Shown piece after piece: positions 17,802 through 27,888 of a stretch of DNA of 64,000 nt (positions within the stretch are counted from its first letter, which is position 1; every line of letters starts with the position of its first letter). The position numbers and the translations under genes are program-made. The notes beneath the pieces are model-generated. The model did no database searches. It was not told where the DNA came from and saw only the letters and a list, made by a program, of their open reading frames with translations. Source of the DNA: Octadecabacter sp. (GTDB lineage Bacteria; Pseudomonadota; Alphaproteobacteria; Rhodobacterales; Rhodobacteraceae); the NCBI GenBank assembly GCA_017886375.1, contig JAGGNB010000113.1, forward strand, positions 51,867-115,866, written 5' to 3'.

Positions 17802-18688
17802 TTTCCAGACAGCAGTCGCAACAAGTCGTCCAATTGTTCAAGATCGCGGTAGTTCAACACGACCTGACCATTTTCACGTCCTGCGGCATGCGCGATGTTG
17901 ACCTTCAACCCAAGATGCGCGGACAGATCGTTTTCAATCTGAACGGTGTCGGCGTCTTTCGTCACTGTCTTGCCTGAAGTAGGGCTTTTCTTTGGATTCT
18001 TTGATGTCTTCACAAGCTTCTCAGCGTCTCGAACGGATAGCCCTTTCTTGACGATCTCCGCTGCAAGTTTGTCCGCATCCGGATGACCAATGAGGGTTCG
18101 AGCGTGGCCCGCAGACAGCGTTCCATTTTGTAAAAGTGACTGAACGGATGCAGGGAGCGTGAGGAGGCGTACTGAATTGGCGATATGGCTGCGGCTTTTA
18201 CCAAGCGCTTTGCCCATATCTTCTTGAGTTCGACCGAATTTTTCCATCAGCTGCTTGTATCCAGCCGCTTCATCAATTGCGTTGAGGTCGGATCGTTGGA
18301 TATTCTCAATAATCGCAACTTCTAAGACTTCGAGGTCTGTAAATTCTCGAATAATAACAGGAACGTCATGCAATTGGGCGCGTTGCGCTGCGCGCCACCG
18401 ACGTTCGCCGGCGACGATTTCATATGAGCCATTCTCTGAGGGTTTTCGGCGTACAATAAGAGGTTGGATGATGCCTTTTTCTGCGATTGAGGCGGTTAGA
18501 TCATCCATCGACTGATCATCAAATGTGCGGCGCGGTTGATCCGGGTTTGGATAGATTTGGCCCGTAGGTACGGTGTAATCCGTCGGGCTCAGCGCAGATT
18601 TTGGTGCCTCAACAGGGGTGTTCACATCGGACATGAGGGCGGAAAGCCCACGACCGAGACCGCGTGTGGGTGTCTTAGGTGTGCTCAT
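17798..18688 (-). CDS. parB: Chromosome partitioning protein ParB
   Basis: Binds parS and spreads to build the segregation complex, acting as a CTPase. The ParB nuclease-like/CTP domain contains QPLIVRRK...YEIVAGERRWRAAQRA (near residues 76-104), followed by the helix-turn-helix (TQEDMGKALGKSRSHIANSVRLLTLP) and a C-terminal dimer domain. The 296 residues are normal. Its ATG overlaps the parA stop as ATGA. Two exact parS sites lie 1.4 and 3.3 kb upstream, in rsmG and mnmG. Confidence 0.97.
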   Translation of the reverse strand: MSTPKTPTRGLGRGLSALMSDVNTPVEAPKSALSPTDYTVPTGQIYPNPDQPRRTFDDQSMDDLTASIAEKGIIQPLIVRRKPSENGSYEIVAGERRWRAAQRAQLHDVPVIIREFTDLEVLEVAIIENIQRSDLNAIDEAAGYKQLMEKFGRTQEDMGKALGKSRSHIANSVRLLTLPASVQSLLQNGTLSAGHARTLIGHPDADKLAAEIVKKGLSVRDAEKLVKTSKNPKKSPTSGKTVTKDADTVQIENDLSAHLGLKVNIAHAAGRENGQVVLNYRDLEQLDDLLRLLSGN

Positions 18689-19488
18689 GATACTCTCCGG
18701 TTTCTGGGGGTTGGCTCGCGGTCAATAATTTCTTTGGCCAGAGCGTGATATGCATGTGACCCTTTGGATGCGGGGTCGTAATCGATGACCGGTAGGGCGA
18801 AGGATGGCGCCTCACTCAGTCGGACGTTGCGTGGGATGACTGTTTCAAAGACCAGGTCCCCCAAATTTCCGCGGGCATCTGCTTCGACTTGTTGGCACAG
18901 GTTGTTGCGCTTGTCGTACATGGTTAGAACGACGCCCTCGATGCGAAGCGATGGTTTTGCTGTCTGTCGGATATCGCGAACTGTTAACATCAATTGTGAC
19001 AAACCTTCGAGGGCGAAGAATTCACTTTGGAGCGGAACAACGACTGAATCTGATGCAATCATGGCATTCACTGTCAAGATGTTGAGCGAAGGCGGGCAAT
19101 CTATCAATATGTAGTCTAAGGCGAGTGTATCAATGTCAGGTTGATGCAGGGCATCGTGCAACATAAAGCTGCGTTTTTCGTTCGCCATGAGGTTGATATC
19201 AGCCGAACTTAGATCGGTAGTGGCAGGTATTATTAGTAGATTCTCAACACTTGTGTTTTTTACAGCGTTTGATGGCAGCACATCCCCCGTCAGGAGATCG
19301 TATGTCGTTATATTGCGATCTGCCAACTCAATCCCCAAGCCAGTTGACGCGTTACCTTGAGGGTCAAGATCAATCAGAAGCACCCGACGACCAGCGCGGG
19401 CGAGCGCGGCGCCCAGATTTATGGTTGTTGTCGTCTTTCCGACGCCGCCCTTTTGGTTTGCGACTGACAGGATCTTTGGGTTCGTCAT
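18685..19488 (-). CDS. parA: Chromosome partitioning ATPase ParA
   Basis: Deviant Walker ATPase that moves ParB-parS complexes. KGGVGKTTTTINLG is the deviant Walker A motif, and YILIDCPPSLNILTVNAM carries the Walker B region. The ORF track begins with a GTG at 19503 that overlaps rsmG; the ATG at 19488 (MTNPKILSVANQ) lies 4 bases after the rsmG stop and gives 267 residues, the usual form. It is co-transcribed with mnmG-rsmG upstream and parB downstream. Confidence 0.97.
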   Translation of the reverse strand: MTNPKILSVANQKGGVGKTTTTINLGAALARAGRRVLLIDLDPQGNASTGLGIELADRNITTYDLLTGDVLPSNAVKNTSVENLLIIPATTDLSSADINLMANEKRSFMLHDALHQPDIDTLALDYILIDCPPSLNILTVNAMIASDSVVVPLQSEFFALEGLSQLMLTVRDIRQTAKPSLRIEGVVLTMYDKRNNLCQQVEADARGNLGDLVFETVIPRNVRLSEAPSFALPVIDYDPASKGSHAYHALAKEIIDREPTPRNRRVS

Positions 19489-19492
19489 TCGA

Positions 19493-20113
19493 CTAAGATT
19501 CACGGCGGATTATCCTTGAAAGTATGAGCACGCGAGAATCTGGATTGGTCTGACTGGTGTGCTCTTTTACGTCAAAATGCCAAGATTGTGCTGCATGGTC
19601 CAGTTCTTCTTGGTAGCGAGCACCCTTTGGAAATATTGCAGTGCCTTCTGGCTGCAAAAATTGGTCGGCATAGCCCAAGAGATCACTCAATGGAGCCAAG
19701 GCGCGTGCGCTTAATACGTCGGCTTTCGCGACATCTGCATCCAGGAGTCTTCTATTTATGATATTGATATCTAAACCCAATTCTCTTCGAGCCGTTGCTA
19801 GAAAAAGGCATTTGCGTTTGTCGCTTTCAATCAACGTCATTGGCCGTTTCTGTTGATCCAATATTGTCACGACCAGCGCCGGAAGTCCGCCGCCGCTGCC
19901 AAGATCGGTCCAGCACGTCCAATCGTCAGGAGCACAATGAAAAACCTGCGCACTATCAACGATATGTCGATCCCAAAGATCTGGGACACTGTTTGGCGCG
20001 ATAAGGTTGATCGCCTTCGTCCATTTGGTGATCAGAGCGCACAACTGCTCAAGTTTTTCCATTGTTTCACGTGAAACATCCACACCTCCAACAGAGGTCA
20101 CATCATTGCTCAT
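19493..20113 (-). CDS. rsmG: 16S rRNA (guanine-N7) methyltransferase RsmG (GidB)
   Basis: SAM-dependent methyltransferase that modifies G527 of 16S rRNA. The SAM-binding motif is [15 protein letters not shown], followed by [26 protein letters not shown] is also conserved. It has 206 residues. Its N-terminal peptide VSRET is encoded by a perfect parS site. The start overlaps the mnmG stop as ATGA. Confidence 0.95.
   Translation of the reverse strand: MSNDVTSVGGVDVSRETMEKLEQLCALITKWTKAINLIAPNSVPDLWDRHIVDSAQVFHCAPDDWTCWTDLGSGGGLPALVVTILDQQKRPMTLIESDKRKCLFLATARRELGLDINIINRRLLDADVAKADVLSARALAPLSDLLGYADQFLQPEGTAIFPKGARYQEELDHAAQSWHFDVKEHTSQTNPDSRVLILSRIIRRES
20063..20078. promoter_or_regulatory. 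parS centromere site 1 (inside rsmG)
   Basis: TGTTTCACGTGAAACA is the full 16-bp parS consensus, a perfect palindrome. It lies within the rsmG reading frame and encodes VSRET there. It is the ParB loading site nearest to parAB. Confidence 0.95.
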
Positions 20114-21987
20114 GACGCTTTGGCCGTAGGTTGTCGCTTCTTTATCTCAGCCGCAACGAGCATTAGGGCAGCCGGGGTGATTCCGTCGATGCGGGCCGCC
20201 TGAGCAAGATTGTCGGGCAGGGCGGTTTTCAGCTTCGACTTCAGTTCGTTGGACAGACCAGAAATTGAATCGTAGCTCATATTATGTGGAATAAGTTTGT
20301 TGCTGTCCCTTTTCATACCTTCGATATCTCGCATCTGACGTTCGACGTAGTGGGAATACAATGCATCCCGTTCCAGCTGGGAGGCGATCTCTTTTGGGAT
20401 TTTGGACAACTGCGGCGCAATCGCAGCAAGGTCGTTAACGGTGGTTCCTGCTATGGTCAGTGCATCCGCCAATGTGCGCTTTGGGCCATCAGCACTCACC
20501 TTCACGCCTGCGCCATTCAATTCGCGAGATGACGCGATAATACTCAATAATTCCTCTCGTCCACGATTCAGTTCATTCTTTTTATTGGAATAGACGATCC
20601 ACCGCGCGTCTTCGACACAGCCAACGTTTCTACCAAAGCTCGTTAGACGCTGATCTGCATTATCAGCTCGCAATGAAAGCCGGAATTCCGCCCGTGACGT
20701 GAACATGCGGTACGGCTCTGAAACCCCACGCACCGTCAGATCATCTATCATCACTCCGATGTATGATGTTGAACGGTCAAAAAGAACGGGATCATGGTTC
20801 TTGGCCTGCGCGGCAGCGTTCAGACCCGCAACGATTCCTTGCGCGGCGGCTTCTTCGTAACCTGTTGTTCCATTAATTTGACCAGCCAAAAACAACCCTG
20901 GCATGCGCTTCAGCTCAAGCTGTGTGCTTAAACTGCGTGGATCGATGTAATCGTATTCAATTGCGTAGCCAGGTTGCAGTATCTTCGCGTTCTCAAGGCC
21001 CACGATTGAGTGAACATATTCCTCTTGCACATCGACGGGCAGAGAGGTGGAGATGCCATTGGGGTAGATCGTGTGATCCGTAAGCCCCTCAGGTTCAAGA
21101 AAAATTTGGTGCGACGTTTTATCAGCGAATCTTACGACCTTATCTTCGATGGACGGACAATAACGCGGTCCGACACCATCGATATGCCCCCCATACATGG
21201 CCGACCGTTCGAGGTTTTTAGCAATGATTTCATGAGTTTCAGGGTTTGTATAGGTGATCCCACAGGCAATTTGTTTTGCAAACGTGGTCCGATGCATAAA
21301 CGAAAAAAGTTCTGGTTCCACGTCTGCGTCCTGACGTTCGAGTCCATCCCAATTGATCGTTCTGCCATCGAGACGCGGTGGGGTGCCGGTTTTTAGACGG
21401 CCCAGTGGTAGATCGTACGACGAGAGGCGTTCGGCCAGTGCGATAGAGGGAAGATCCCCCAAGCGTCCACCCGCTTTGGCAACGTCGCCGATATGGATAA
21501 CCCCACGCAAGAAGGTCCCTGATGTGAGCACGACAGCTGTCGCGGAGATTTTTGAGCCATCTTTTAGAACAACACCGGTAACGCGCCCGTTCTCTAGCGT
21601 AAGGTCAACAACCTCGCCCTCACGCACGTCTAGGTTTGATCGTGCGGCTGTAAGTTCTTGAACGGCATTGCGATAAAGGGCGCGGTCGGCTTGGGTCCGT
21701 GGGCCTTGCACCGCGGGGCCCTTTCTCCGGTTCAAAAGCCGGAACTGGATGCCCGCGCGATCCGCAGCGCGGCCCATAATCCCATCCAGCGCATCAATTT
21801 CACGCACAAGGTGCCCTTTGCCCAAGCCACCGATCGCTGGGTTACAGGACATCACGCCAAGATCCGTTAGCCGAAGCGTGATCAGCAACGTGCGAACACC
21901 GGACCGGGCAGATGCATGCGCAGCCTCACAGCCAGCGTGACCACCCCCGATAATAATAACATCATATGTATGTTTCACGTGAAACAA
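20110..21987 (-). CDS. mnmG: tRNA uridine-5-carboxymethylaminomethyl modification enzyme MnmG (GidA)
   Basis: FAD enzyme that, with MnmE, builds cmnm5U at the wobble position of tRNAs. The FAD dinucleotide motif [15 protein letters not shown] is near residue 11, and [24 protein letters not shown] follows. The 625 residues are complete. Its first codons, MFHVKH, are encoded by a perfect parS site, which fixes the start at 21987. It lies 3 bases downstream of mnmE, forming the mnmE-mnmG-rsmG-parA-parB run. Confidence 0.98.
   Translation of the reverse strand: MFHVKHTYDVIIIGGGHAGCEAAHASARSGVRTLLITLRLTDLGVMSCNPAIGGLGKGHLVREIDALDGIMGRAADRAGIQFRLLNRRKGPAVQGPRTQADRALYRNAVQELTAARSNLDVREGEVVDLTLENGRVTGVVLKDGSKISATAVVLTSGTFLRGVIHIGDVAKAGGRLGDLPSIALAERLSSYDLPLGRLKTGTPPRLDGRTINWDGLERQDADVEPELFSFMHRTTFAKQIACGITYTNPETHEIIAKNLERSAMYGGHIDGVGPRYCPSIEDKVVRFADKTSHQIFLEPEGLTDHTIYPNGISTSLPVDVQEEYVHSIVGLENAKILQPGYAIEYDYIDPRSLSTQLELKRMPGLFLAGQINGTTGYEEAAAQGIVAGLNAAAQAKNHDPVLFDRSTSYIGVMIDDLTVRGVSEPYRMFTSRAEFRLSLRADNADQRLTSFGRNVGCVEDARWIVYSNKKNELNRGREELLSIIASSRELNGAGVKVSADGPKRTLADALTIAGTTVNDLAAIAPQLSKIPKEIASQLERDALYSHYVERQMRDIEGMKRDSNKLIPHNMSYDSISGLSNELKSKLKTALPDNLAQAARIDGITPAALMLVAAEIKKRQPTAKAS
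21971..21986. promoter_or_regulatory. parS centromere site 2 (at the mnmG start)
   Basis: A second exact copy of TGTTTCACGTGAAACA. It covers the mnmG initiation region and encodes FHVKH. It is about 1.9 kb from the first site and about 3 kb from the putative oriC. Confidence 0.95.
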
Positions 21988-21990
21988 TCC

Positions 21991-23277
21991 TCACTTACCG
22001 ATGCAGAAACTCGAGAAAATCTCGCCTAGCACGTTTTCAACGTCAACGCGACCGATGAGACTATCGAGAGATCGAATCGCGATCCGAAGATCTTCTGCTA
22101 ACAAATCAACAGGCATGTCATCAACATCTAAACCCAACGTGACCGCATCCAATGCAACCGCAGCAGCCTCTAACGCCCTTTGATGACGCGTTCGTGTTGC
22201 GACTCCCGCCCCAGCAAGCTGTTGGCGAAGGTGGGATGAAATCTGGTCCAACAGGCGATCCATACCATAGCCCGTCATACCCGAAACAGCATCGTTCACA
22301 GGTTGAATTTCTAGATCCGCCTTTGATTTCAAATATATATCTAGTCCAAAACCTGATTGGGCAGGGTTTTTCGACAAATTTTCCATAAGATGAACCCGAA
22401 CATCTGCCGCCGATGCCCGGTCTTTGCCGCGCGCGATTCCGATACCTTCCAGAACATCGTCAGAGTCCCTTAATCCAGCGGTGTCCAGGATTGTGACCGG
22501 CAATCCATCAAGATCCATCTTAACTTCGATCACGTCACGGGTCGTGCCAGCAATATCCGATGTAATAGCGGCTTCGCGACCAGCCAGCCTATTTAAAAGC
22601 GTCGATTTCCCTGAATTCGGAGGCCCAACAAGCGCCACCTCAAACCCATCTCGCACGCGTTCGCGCACGCGGACACCAGCGGCTTCGTAGCGGACTTCCT
22701 TGGTCACTATGTCAATTAGCGCTCTGACTTCTGGATACACATCAACTGGCACATCTTCGTCAACAAAGTCGATTGTGGCTTCCAACAATGCCGCAGCACG
22801 GACAAGGCTAACGCGCCAACCAGATGCCAGATCGCCCAATGCGCCTTGGAAAACCCGCACTGCTTGGCGCCGTTGGCTCTCCGTTTCGGCATCTATTAAA
22901 TCGGCCAAACCTTCGACCTGCGCCAGATCCAGTACGCCATTTTCCATGGCACGCCGCGTAAATTCACCAGGCTCAGCCGGACGCAAATCTAACCCGCCAA
23001 GGCGTTTAAGGACTGCGGATACGATAGCGGGTGAGCCATGCGTTTGGAGTTCAACAACCTGTTCACCCGTAAAGCTTCGGCGCGGCGCAAAACTGATCGC
23101 AAAGGCTTGATCAATCAAACTGCCATCTGCCGATGTCAGTTTAACCAATCGCCGATCATGATTGCCCAAAACCGCACCCATGGTTGCACAGCTTTTCAGA
23201 GCGTCCGGCCCAGAAACCCGAATGATCGACACACCAGCTTTACCAGCCGCAGATGCAAGAGCAAAGATTGTATCCAT
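21991..23277 (-). CDS. mnmE: tRNA modification GTPase MnmE (TrmE)
   Basis: Partner of MnmG in wobble uridine modification. The N-terminal folate-binding domain (DTIFALASAAGKAGVSIIRVSGP) is followed by a G domain with GPPNSGKSTLLNRLAGREAAITSDIAGTTRDV and DTAGLRD. The C-terminal motif CIGK supplies the essential cysteine. The ORF track starts at a TTG two codons upstream; the ATG at 23277 is preferred, giving 428 residues, though its ribosome-binding site is weak. Confidence 0.96.
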   Translation of the reverse strand: MDTIFALASAAGKAGVSIIRVSGPDALKSCATMGAVLGNHDRRLVKLTSADGSLIDQAFAISFAPRRSFTGEQVVELQTHGSPAIVSAVLKRLGGLDLRPAEPGEFTRRAMENGVLDLAQVEGLADLIDAETESQRRQAVRVFQGALGDLASGWRVSLVRAAALLEATIDFVDEDVPVDVYPEVRALIDIVTKEVRYEAAGVRVRERVRDGFEVALVGPPNSGKSTLLNRLAGREAAITSDIAGTTRDVIEVKMDLDGLPVTILDTAGLRDSDDVLEGIGIARGKDRASAADVRVHLMENLSKNPAQSGFGLDIYLKSKADLEIQPVNDAVSGMTGYGMDRLLDQISSHLRQQLAGAGVATRTRHQRALEAAAVALDAVTLGLDVDDMPVDLLAEDLRIAIRSLDSLIGRVDVENVLGEIFSSFCIGK

Positions 23278-23285
23278 CTTCAATT

Positions 23286-23318
23286 AACACATTGTTTTAT
23301 AACAATAATTTATGTGTT
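23286..23318. other. AT-rich imperfect hairpin between rho and mnmE
   Basis: AACACAT pairs with ATGTGTT, enclosing a smaller TTGTT/AACAA stem. It spans the last rho codons and the gap before mnmE. It has no run of T and is not a typical terminator; its role, if any, is unclear. Confidence 0.35.
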
Positions 23319-24623
23319 CATTGAATCGAAGAAATCTGAATTTGTCTTGGTCTGTTTCAGTTTCGAAATCAAGAATTCAATCGCATCTGTAGTTCCCATA
23401 GGGTTCAGGATTCGACGCAGAACAAAAGTTTTCTGCAGATCAACTTTGTTGATCAACAGGTCCTCTTTGCGGGTACCCGACTTAAGAATATCCATCGCAG
23501 GGAACACGCGCTTATCAGCGATCTTGCGATCCAAGACGATTTCAGAGTTACCGGTACCTTTGAATTCTTCAAAAATAACTTCGTCCATCCGGCTGCCTGT
23601 ATCGATGAGGGCCGTTGCGATGATCGTCAAGGACCCACCTTCTTCGATGTTACGTGCAGCACCAAAGAACCGCTTCGGGCGTTGCAGCGCGTTCGCGTCC
23701 ACACCACCTGTCAGCACTTTACCAGACGACGGAACTGTCGTGTTAAACGCACGACCCAAGCGTGTGATAGAATCCAAAAGAATGACAACGTCGCGCTTAT
23801 GTTCAACAAGGCGCTTAGCCTTCTCGATCACCATTTCAGATACAGCCACGTGACGGGTTGCAGGTTCATCAAATGTCGAAGAAACCACTTCGCCTTTCAC
23901 AGAACGCTGCATATCAGTAACTTCCTCAGGGCGTTCGTCGATCAAAAGCACGATCAAATAACACTCAGGGTGATTGGCAGCGATGGAATGTGCGATGTTT
24001 TGCAACAGGACCGTCTTACCTGTCCGCGGGGGCGCAACGATCAGACACCGCTGGCCTTTACCAATCGGGGCCACAAGATCGATGATCCGCGCTGAGCGGT
24101 CTTTCATCGTTGGATCTGCAGTCTCCATAATCAAACGCTCATCAGGATATAGTGGCGTGAGGTTCTCAAAGGCCACCTTGTGGCGCGCGCGTTCTGGGTC
24201 TTCAAAGTTGATCATTTCAACCTTGGTCAGCGCAAAATAACGCTCTGTCTCAGATGGCTCCTGAATAACACCGTCAACTGTGTCGCCTGTCCGCAAGGAA
24301 TGTAGACGAATCATATCGGGGGAGACGTAAATATCATCTGGGCCGGGCAGATAGTTTGCACCCGGAGAGCGCAGAAACCCGAAACCATCTTGCAGCACCT
24401 CAAGAACCCCGTCGCCGCCAATGATCCAATCATCTTCGGCCCGTTCCTTGAGGATCGAGAACATGATGTCGCCTTTGCGCATCGTCGACGCGTTCTCAAT
24501 CTCCAGCTCTTCCGCAAGTGACAACAAATCTTTCGGGCTTTGCGCCTTGAGATCGGCAAGGTTCAAGCGGTCCGTTGTCACGATTTCTTCGGGAACTTCG
24601 GCGGGCATTACGTCGTCAGGCAT
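23310..24623 (-). CDS. rho: Transcription termination factor Rho
   Basis: Hexameric RNA-dependent helicase that ends transcription. The N-terminal Rho domain ([24 protein letters not shown]) leads to the RNA-binding cold-shock-like fold ([16 protein letters not shown]). The ATPase has Walker [16 protein letters not shown] and Walker [17 protein letters not shown]. The ORF track begins with a GTG at 24641; the ATG at 24623 (MPDDVMPAE) has GGAGA upstream and is preferred, giving 437 residues. Its promoter must lie in the oriC region upstream. Confidence 0.97.
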   Translation of the reverse strand: MPDDVMPAEVPEEIVTTDRLNLADLKAQSPKDLLSLAEELEIENASTMRKGDIMFSILKERAEDDWIIGGDGVLEVLQDGFGFLRSPGANYLPGPDDIYVSPDMIRLHSLRTGDTVDGVIQEPSETERYFALTKVEMINFEDPERARHKVAFENLTPLYPDERLIMETADPTMKDRSARIIDLVAPIGKGQRCLIVAPPRTGKTVLLQNIAHSIAANHPECYLIVLLIDERPEEVTDMQRSVKGEVVSSTFDEPATRHVAVSEMVIEKAKRLVEHKRDVVILLDSITRLGRAFNTTVPSSGKVLTGGVDANALQRPKRFFGAARNIEEGGSLTIIATALIDTGSRMDEVIFEEFKGTGNSEIVLDRKIADKRVFPAMDILKSGTRKEDLLINKVDLQKTFVLRRILNPMGTTDAIEFLISKLKQTKTNSDFFDSMNT

Positions 24624-24661
24624 CGTTCGGTCTCCGGCCACATGCGCGGCCTTTTCATAAT

Positions 24662-25140
24662 CTGTTCTGGAAAATTACCATTCGGACGAACGGTTTCTTT
24701 GACTAAGCCTTCTCGGCAAGCCTGTCAATTCTATGAACCGGACGTATCTGGCGACACGCAACGACCCTTACTTTTCTATCTAACAAAGAAGAATCTTAAA
24801 AAGGTGTTTGTAGTAGTAGTGCTGTGGACAGCCGTTGAGATTAAACATCTCCACAAGTTTATCCCCGTGTGTCCAAGGCGACAATTGATACCAAAGGCGA
24901 GAATATAAGTTATAAATTATTGAATAATATTGATTTTTTTAGACACTTAGGACTTGTTGGATAAGAACTAACGAGTCCGATCAGATTTTATCCACAGCAC
25001 CGATTCGTCCTTATCCCTCGTGGATAAGCGGGATATCGATTAGGATATCTCGCATAACTTTCACGATCTGTGGGATGTGTTGCGCTTAACCCCAAATCGT
25101 CCCATGACGTGTTAACACAGTCACCCACTGGGATATCCAC
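24662..25140. other. Putative chromosomal replication origin (oriC)
   Basis: The longest AT-rich intergenic stretch in the window, with no convincing gene. It holds one perfect DnaA box TTATCCACA (24988-24996), one-mismatch boxes TTATCCACG (25019-25027, minus) and ATATCCACA (25133-25141, touching the maf ATG), and two-mismatch copies near 24848, 24859 and 24956. The segment 24901-24942 (ATATAAGTTATAAATTATTGAATAATATT) is a good candidate unwinding element. Three GANTC sites for CcrM methylation (24791, 24973, 25002), a GTGTTAACAC palindrome (25109-25118) and three GGATATC repeats are also present. Neighbours rho-mnmEG-parAB on one side and maf-aroE-coaE-dnaQ on the other are typical for origins of this group. 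The call is inferred from these features. Confidence 0.75.
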
Positions 25141-25740
25141 ATGGCCAACCAGATTATTCTAGCATCCTCGTCCGACATTCGCGCCAGATTGCTGCGAAAT
25201 GCCGGCGTTACCTGCGAGGTCATACCAGCGCGAATCGATGAAGATTCGATTAAGCGAGCGCTTGAGGCAGAAGCCGCAACGCCACGTGACATTGCCGACA
25301 CATTGGCCGAAATGAAAGCCCGTAAAGTTGCTGAAAAAGGCGTTGGGCCGTTGGTCTTGGGGTGCGACCAAGTGCTGTCGTTCAAGGGGTCGGTCTTGTC
25401 AAAGCCGCAAAACCCACACGATGCACGTGATCAGCTCCGTATGTTGCGGGGTGAGACGCATCAGCTTCTGTCTGCGGCCGTTGTCTATGAGGGTCTCGAA
25501 CCTGTTTGGCGCCACGTTGGTGTGGCCCGGCTCTCCATGCGCGATTTCTCGGACGATTATCTGGATGACTATATCGATCGGAATTGGGACAGCATTCGTT
25601 GGTCTGTCGGCGGCTATAAAATCGAAGAAGAGGGCATTCGTCTGTTTCGTATGGTACAAGGCGATACGTTTACTATTCAGGGCCTGCCTCTCTTGGAGCT
25701 CTTGTCTTACCTCACGCTTCGCGGAACACTGCCAACATGA
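25141..25740 (+). CDS. maf: Maf-family nucleoside triphosphate pyrophosphatase
   Basis: Maf proteins hydrolyse modified or canonical nucleoside triphosphates to monophosphates, a house-cleaning role. The N-terminal motif QIILASSSDIRARLLRNAGV and LGCDQVLSFKGSVLSKP are conserved. The protein has 199 residues. It is the first gene to the right of the putative oriC, and the last weak DnaA box overlaps its start codon. The stop overlaps aroE as ATGA. Confidence 0.93.
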   Translation: MANQIILASSSDIRARLLRNAGVTCEVIPARIDEDSIKRALEAEAATPRDIADTLAEMKARKVAEKGVGPLVLGCDQVLSFKGSVLSKPQNPHDARDQLRMLRGETHQLLSAAVVYEGLEPVWRHVGVARLSMRDFSDDYLDDYIDRNWDSIRWSVGGYKIEEEGIRLFRMVQGDTFTIQGLPLLELLSYLTLRGTLPT

Positions 25741-26570
25741 CTGACCTTAACATTCCCCTCGCCGGTGTTATCGGCAACCCCATTGCGCAGTCACGCTCGC
25801 CGCAGTTGTTTCGCCATTGGTTGAAGACCTATAATCGGGCGGGATTCTACATCCCTATCCATGTGACCGAAGCGAATTTGGCGGACGTGATCCGAACATT
25901 GCCAAAAATGGGTTTTGTTGGGTGTAACGTGACGGCACCACACAAGGTCGATGTGCTTGAGATCGCGGACCTCGCGACCGACCGCGCGACATTGATAGGG
26001 GCGGCTAACACGTTGATCTTTCGTAAAGACGGCAAGATTCACGCTGACAACACCGACGGGTACGGATTTATCGCCAACTTGAAGCAGGGCGCACCAGGGT
26101 GGGCGCCTTCCATCGGCCCCGCCGCGGTTCTTGGTGCTGGTGGTGCGGCGCGCGCAGTCATTGCGTCTTTGATTGATGTTGGCGTGCAAGAGATTTTTTT
26201 AAGTAATCGCACGCGCCCCAAGGCGGAAGCCTTGAAATCGTCGTTCGGGACAAAAATTACAGTGGTTGATTGGGTGCAAGCGGGCAATATGCTTGAGGAT
26301 GCGGCGACAGTCATAAACACCACATCCCTTGGCATGACGGGAAAGCCCGAATTTCGCGTGCCTTTGGACGGTCTACGACGGGGCACAGTTGTCACCGATC
26401 TTGTTTACAGCCCCTTAAGAACCCGACTCCTTATCGAGGCTGAGGCAGCAGGATGCGTCGTTGTCGATGGTTTAGGGATGCTTTTACACCAAGCTGTGCC
26501 GGGGTTTGAGCGCTGGTTTGGTGTTCGTCCCGAGGTGGACGTCGACACCCGCGCTGCCGTCCTCGCATGA
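25737..26570 (+). CDS. aroE: Shikimate dehydrogenase
   Basis: Reduces 3-dehydroshikimate to shikimate with NADPH for aromatic amino acid synthesis. The N-terminal substrate site has GVIGNPIAQSRSPQLFRHW and GCNVTAPHKVDVLE, with the catalytic lysine. The Rossmann motif is VLGAGGAARAV. The 277 residues are normal. It overlaps maf upstream and coaE downstream by 4 bases each. Confidence 0.96.
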   Translation: MTDLNIPLAGVIGNPIAQSRSPQLFRHWLKTYNRAGFYIPIHVTEANLADVIRTLPKMGFVGCNVTAPHKVDVLEIADLATDRATLIGAANTLIFRKDGKIHADNTDGYGFIANLKQGAPGWAPSIGPAAVLGAGGAARAVIASLIDVGVQEIFLSNRTRPKAEALKSSFGTKITVVDWVQAGNMLEDAATVINTTSLGMTGKPEFRVPLDGLRRGTVVTDLVYSPLRTRLLIEAEAAGCVVVDGLGMLLHQAVPGFERWFGVRPEVDVDTRAAVLA

Positions 26571-27160
26571 CGTTCATCCTTGGACTTACGGGGTCCATTG
26601 GCATGGGCAAATCCACCACTGCGCAGATGTTTGCCGATCAAGGCGTTCCAGTTTGGGATGCGGACGCCGTCGTGCGCAAATTATATGGGGTTGGCGGTGC
26701 AGCGGCTAATCAGATCGCCCAGCATTATCCCGATACGATTGAGAATGGGGCGGTGTCACGCAGTAAATTGCGTGATCTTATCGCAAATGATCCAAAGGTT
26801 CTTGATCATATTCAAACACTTGTGCATCCCTTAGTTGCCGCGGATCGCGCGACGTTTTTGGCGGCGTCCACCGCCAAAGTGGTCCTGTTGGACGTTCCGC
26901 TTTTGTTTGAAACTGGCACTGATGGGCTGTGTGATGCGATTGCAGTTGTATCCGTTCCTTTTGATGTTCAGAAAAGCCGGGTTTTAGCACGTGGTGAAAT
27001 GACCGAGGCGGATTTCGATCTCATTCTGGCACGACAAATGCCTGATGCGGAAAAACGCAGCAAAGCGCGTTGGGTCATCCCGACGCTAGAACTGGACGAC
27101 GCGCGAATACACGTGAAAGATATCCTCGCAGAGATTGATAAGGATTTGGCCAATGCGTGA
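26567..27160 (+). CDS. coaE: Dephospho-CoA kinase
   Basis: Last step of coenzyme A synthesis, phosphorylating dephospho-CoA with ATP. The P-loop [16 protein letters not shown] and [12 protein letters not shown] follow the family pattern, as does [13 protein letters not shown]. The protein has 197 residues. The start overlaps aroE as ATGA and the 3' end overlaps dnaQ by 8 bases. Confidence 0.96.
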   Translation: MTFILGLTGSIGMGKSTTAQMFADQGVPVWDADAVVRKLYGVGGAAANQIAQHYPDTIENGAVSRSKLRDLIANDPKVLDHIQTLVHPLVAADRATFLAASTAKVVLLDVPLLFETGTDGLCDAIAVVSVPFDVQKSRVLARGEMTEADFDLILARQMPDAEKRSKARWVIPTLELDDARIHVKDILAEIDKDLANA

Positions 27161-27881
27161 AATTGTCCTCGACACCGAAACCACCGGATTCGAACCGAGT
27201 GAAGGCGACCGCATCGTCGAAATCGGCGCGATTGAGTTGCACAATCACATGCCGACCGGCCGCACGTACCATCAGTATATTAACCCAAAACGGACAATGC
27301 CTGCTGGCGCATTTGGTATTCACGGCATTGGCCCCGATCTACTTGAACCGCCGCAGACACCAACTGCGGGTCAGGTTCTTTTGCGCGATAAACCAGTGTT
27401 TGCCGAAATTGCGCAAGCGTTTGTAGATTTCATCGGTGATTCAAAGCTGGTCATTCACAATGCTGCGTTTGATATGAAGTTCCTGAATGCGGAACTGGGC
27501 TGGGTTAATCGCGCTTTGCTGCCTATGGATCAATCGCTCGACACACTTGGGATCGCGCGTAAGAAATTTCCTGGATCGCCCGCTTCGTTGGATGCGCTGT
27601 GTCGTCGGTTTGGGATCGATAATTCCAATCGCACATTGCACGGCGCGCTGTTGGACAGCGAAATTCTAGCTGAGGTGTATCTGGAACTGATTGGTGGTCG
27701 CCAACCGGATCTGGTGATGGGTGGTCAGTCAGGTTCAAAGGCCAAGATCGTGGGCGGCGGGGAATGGCGTGCGCAGCCGCGTGGCACACCTTTGGCGCCT
27801 AAAATAAAAGCGGCGGAGGTCGATGCCCACGCCGCTTTTATCAAATTGCTTGGCGATAACGCCCTTTGGAACAAATCCTAG
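27153..27881 (+). CDS. dnaQ: DNA polymerase III epsilon subunit (proofreading exonuclease)
   Basis: 3'-5' exonuclease subunit of the replicative polymerase. Exo I is [13 protein letters not shown] at residues 3-15, Exo II is around [17 protein letters not shown], and Exo III is near [19 protein letters not shown]. The ORF track starts 6 codons early; the ATG at 27153 (MREIVLDTE) overlaps coaE by 8 bases and gives 242 residues. It ends the maf-aroE-coaE-dnaQ operon and is convergent with secB. Confidence 0.96.
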   Translation: MREIVLDTETTGFEPSEGDRIVEIGAIELHNHMPTGRTYHQYINPKRTMPAGAFGIHGIGPDLLEPPQTPTAGQVLLRDKPVFAEIAQAFVDFIGDSKLVIHNAAFDMKFLNAELGWVNRALLPMDQSLDTLGIARKKFPGSPASLDALCRRFGIDNSNRTLHGALLDSEILAEVYLELIGGRQPDLVMGGQSGSKAKIVGGGEWRAQPRGTPLAPKIKAAEVDAHAAFIKLLGDNALWNKS

Positions 27882-27888
27882 ACCTAGT

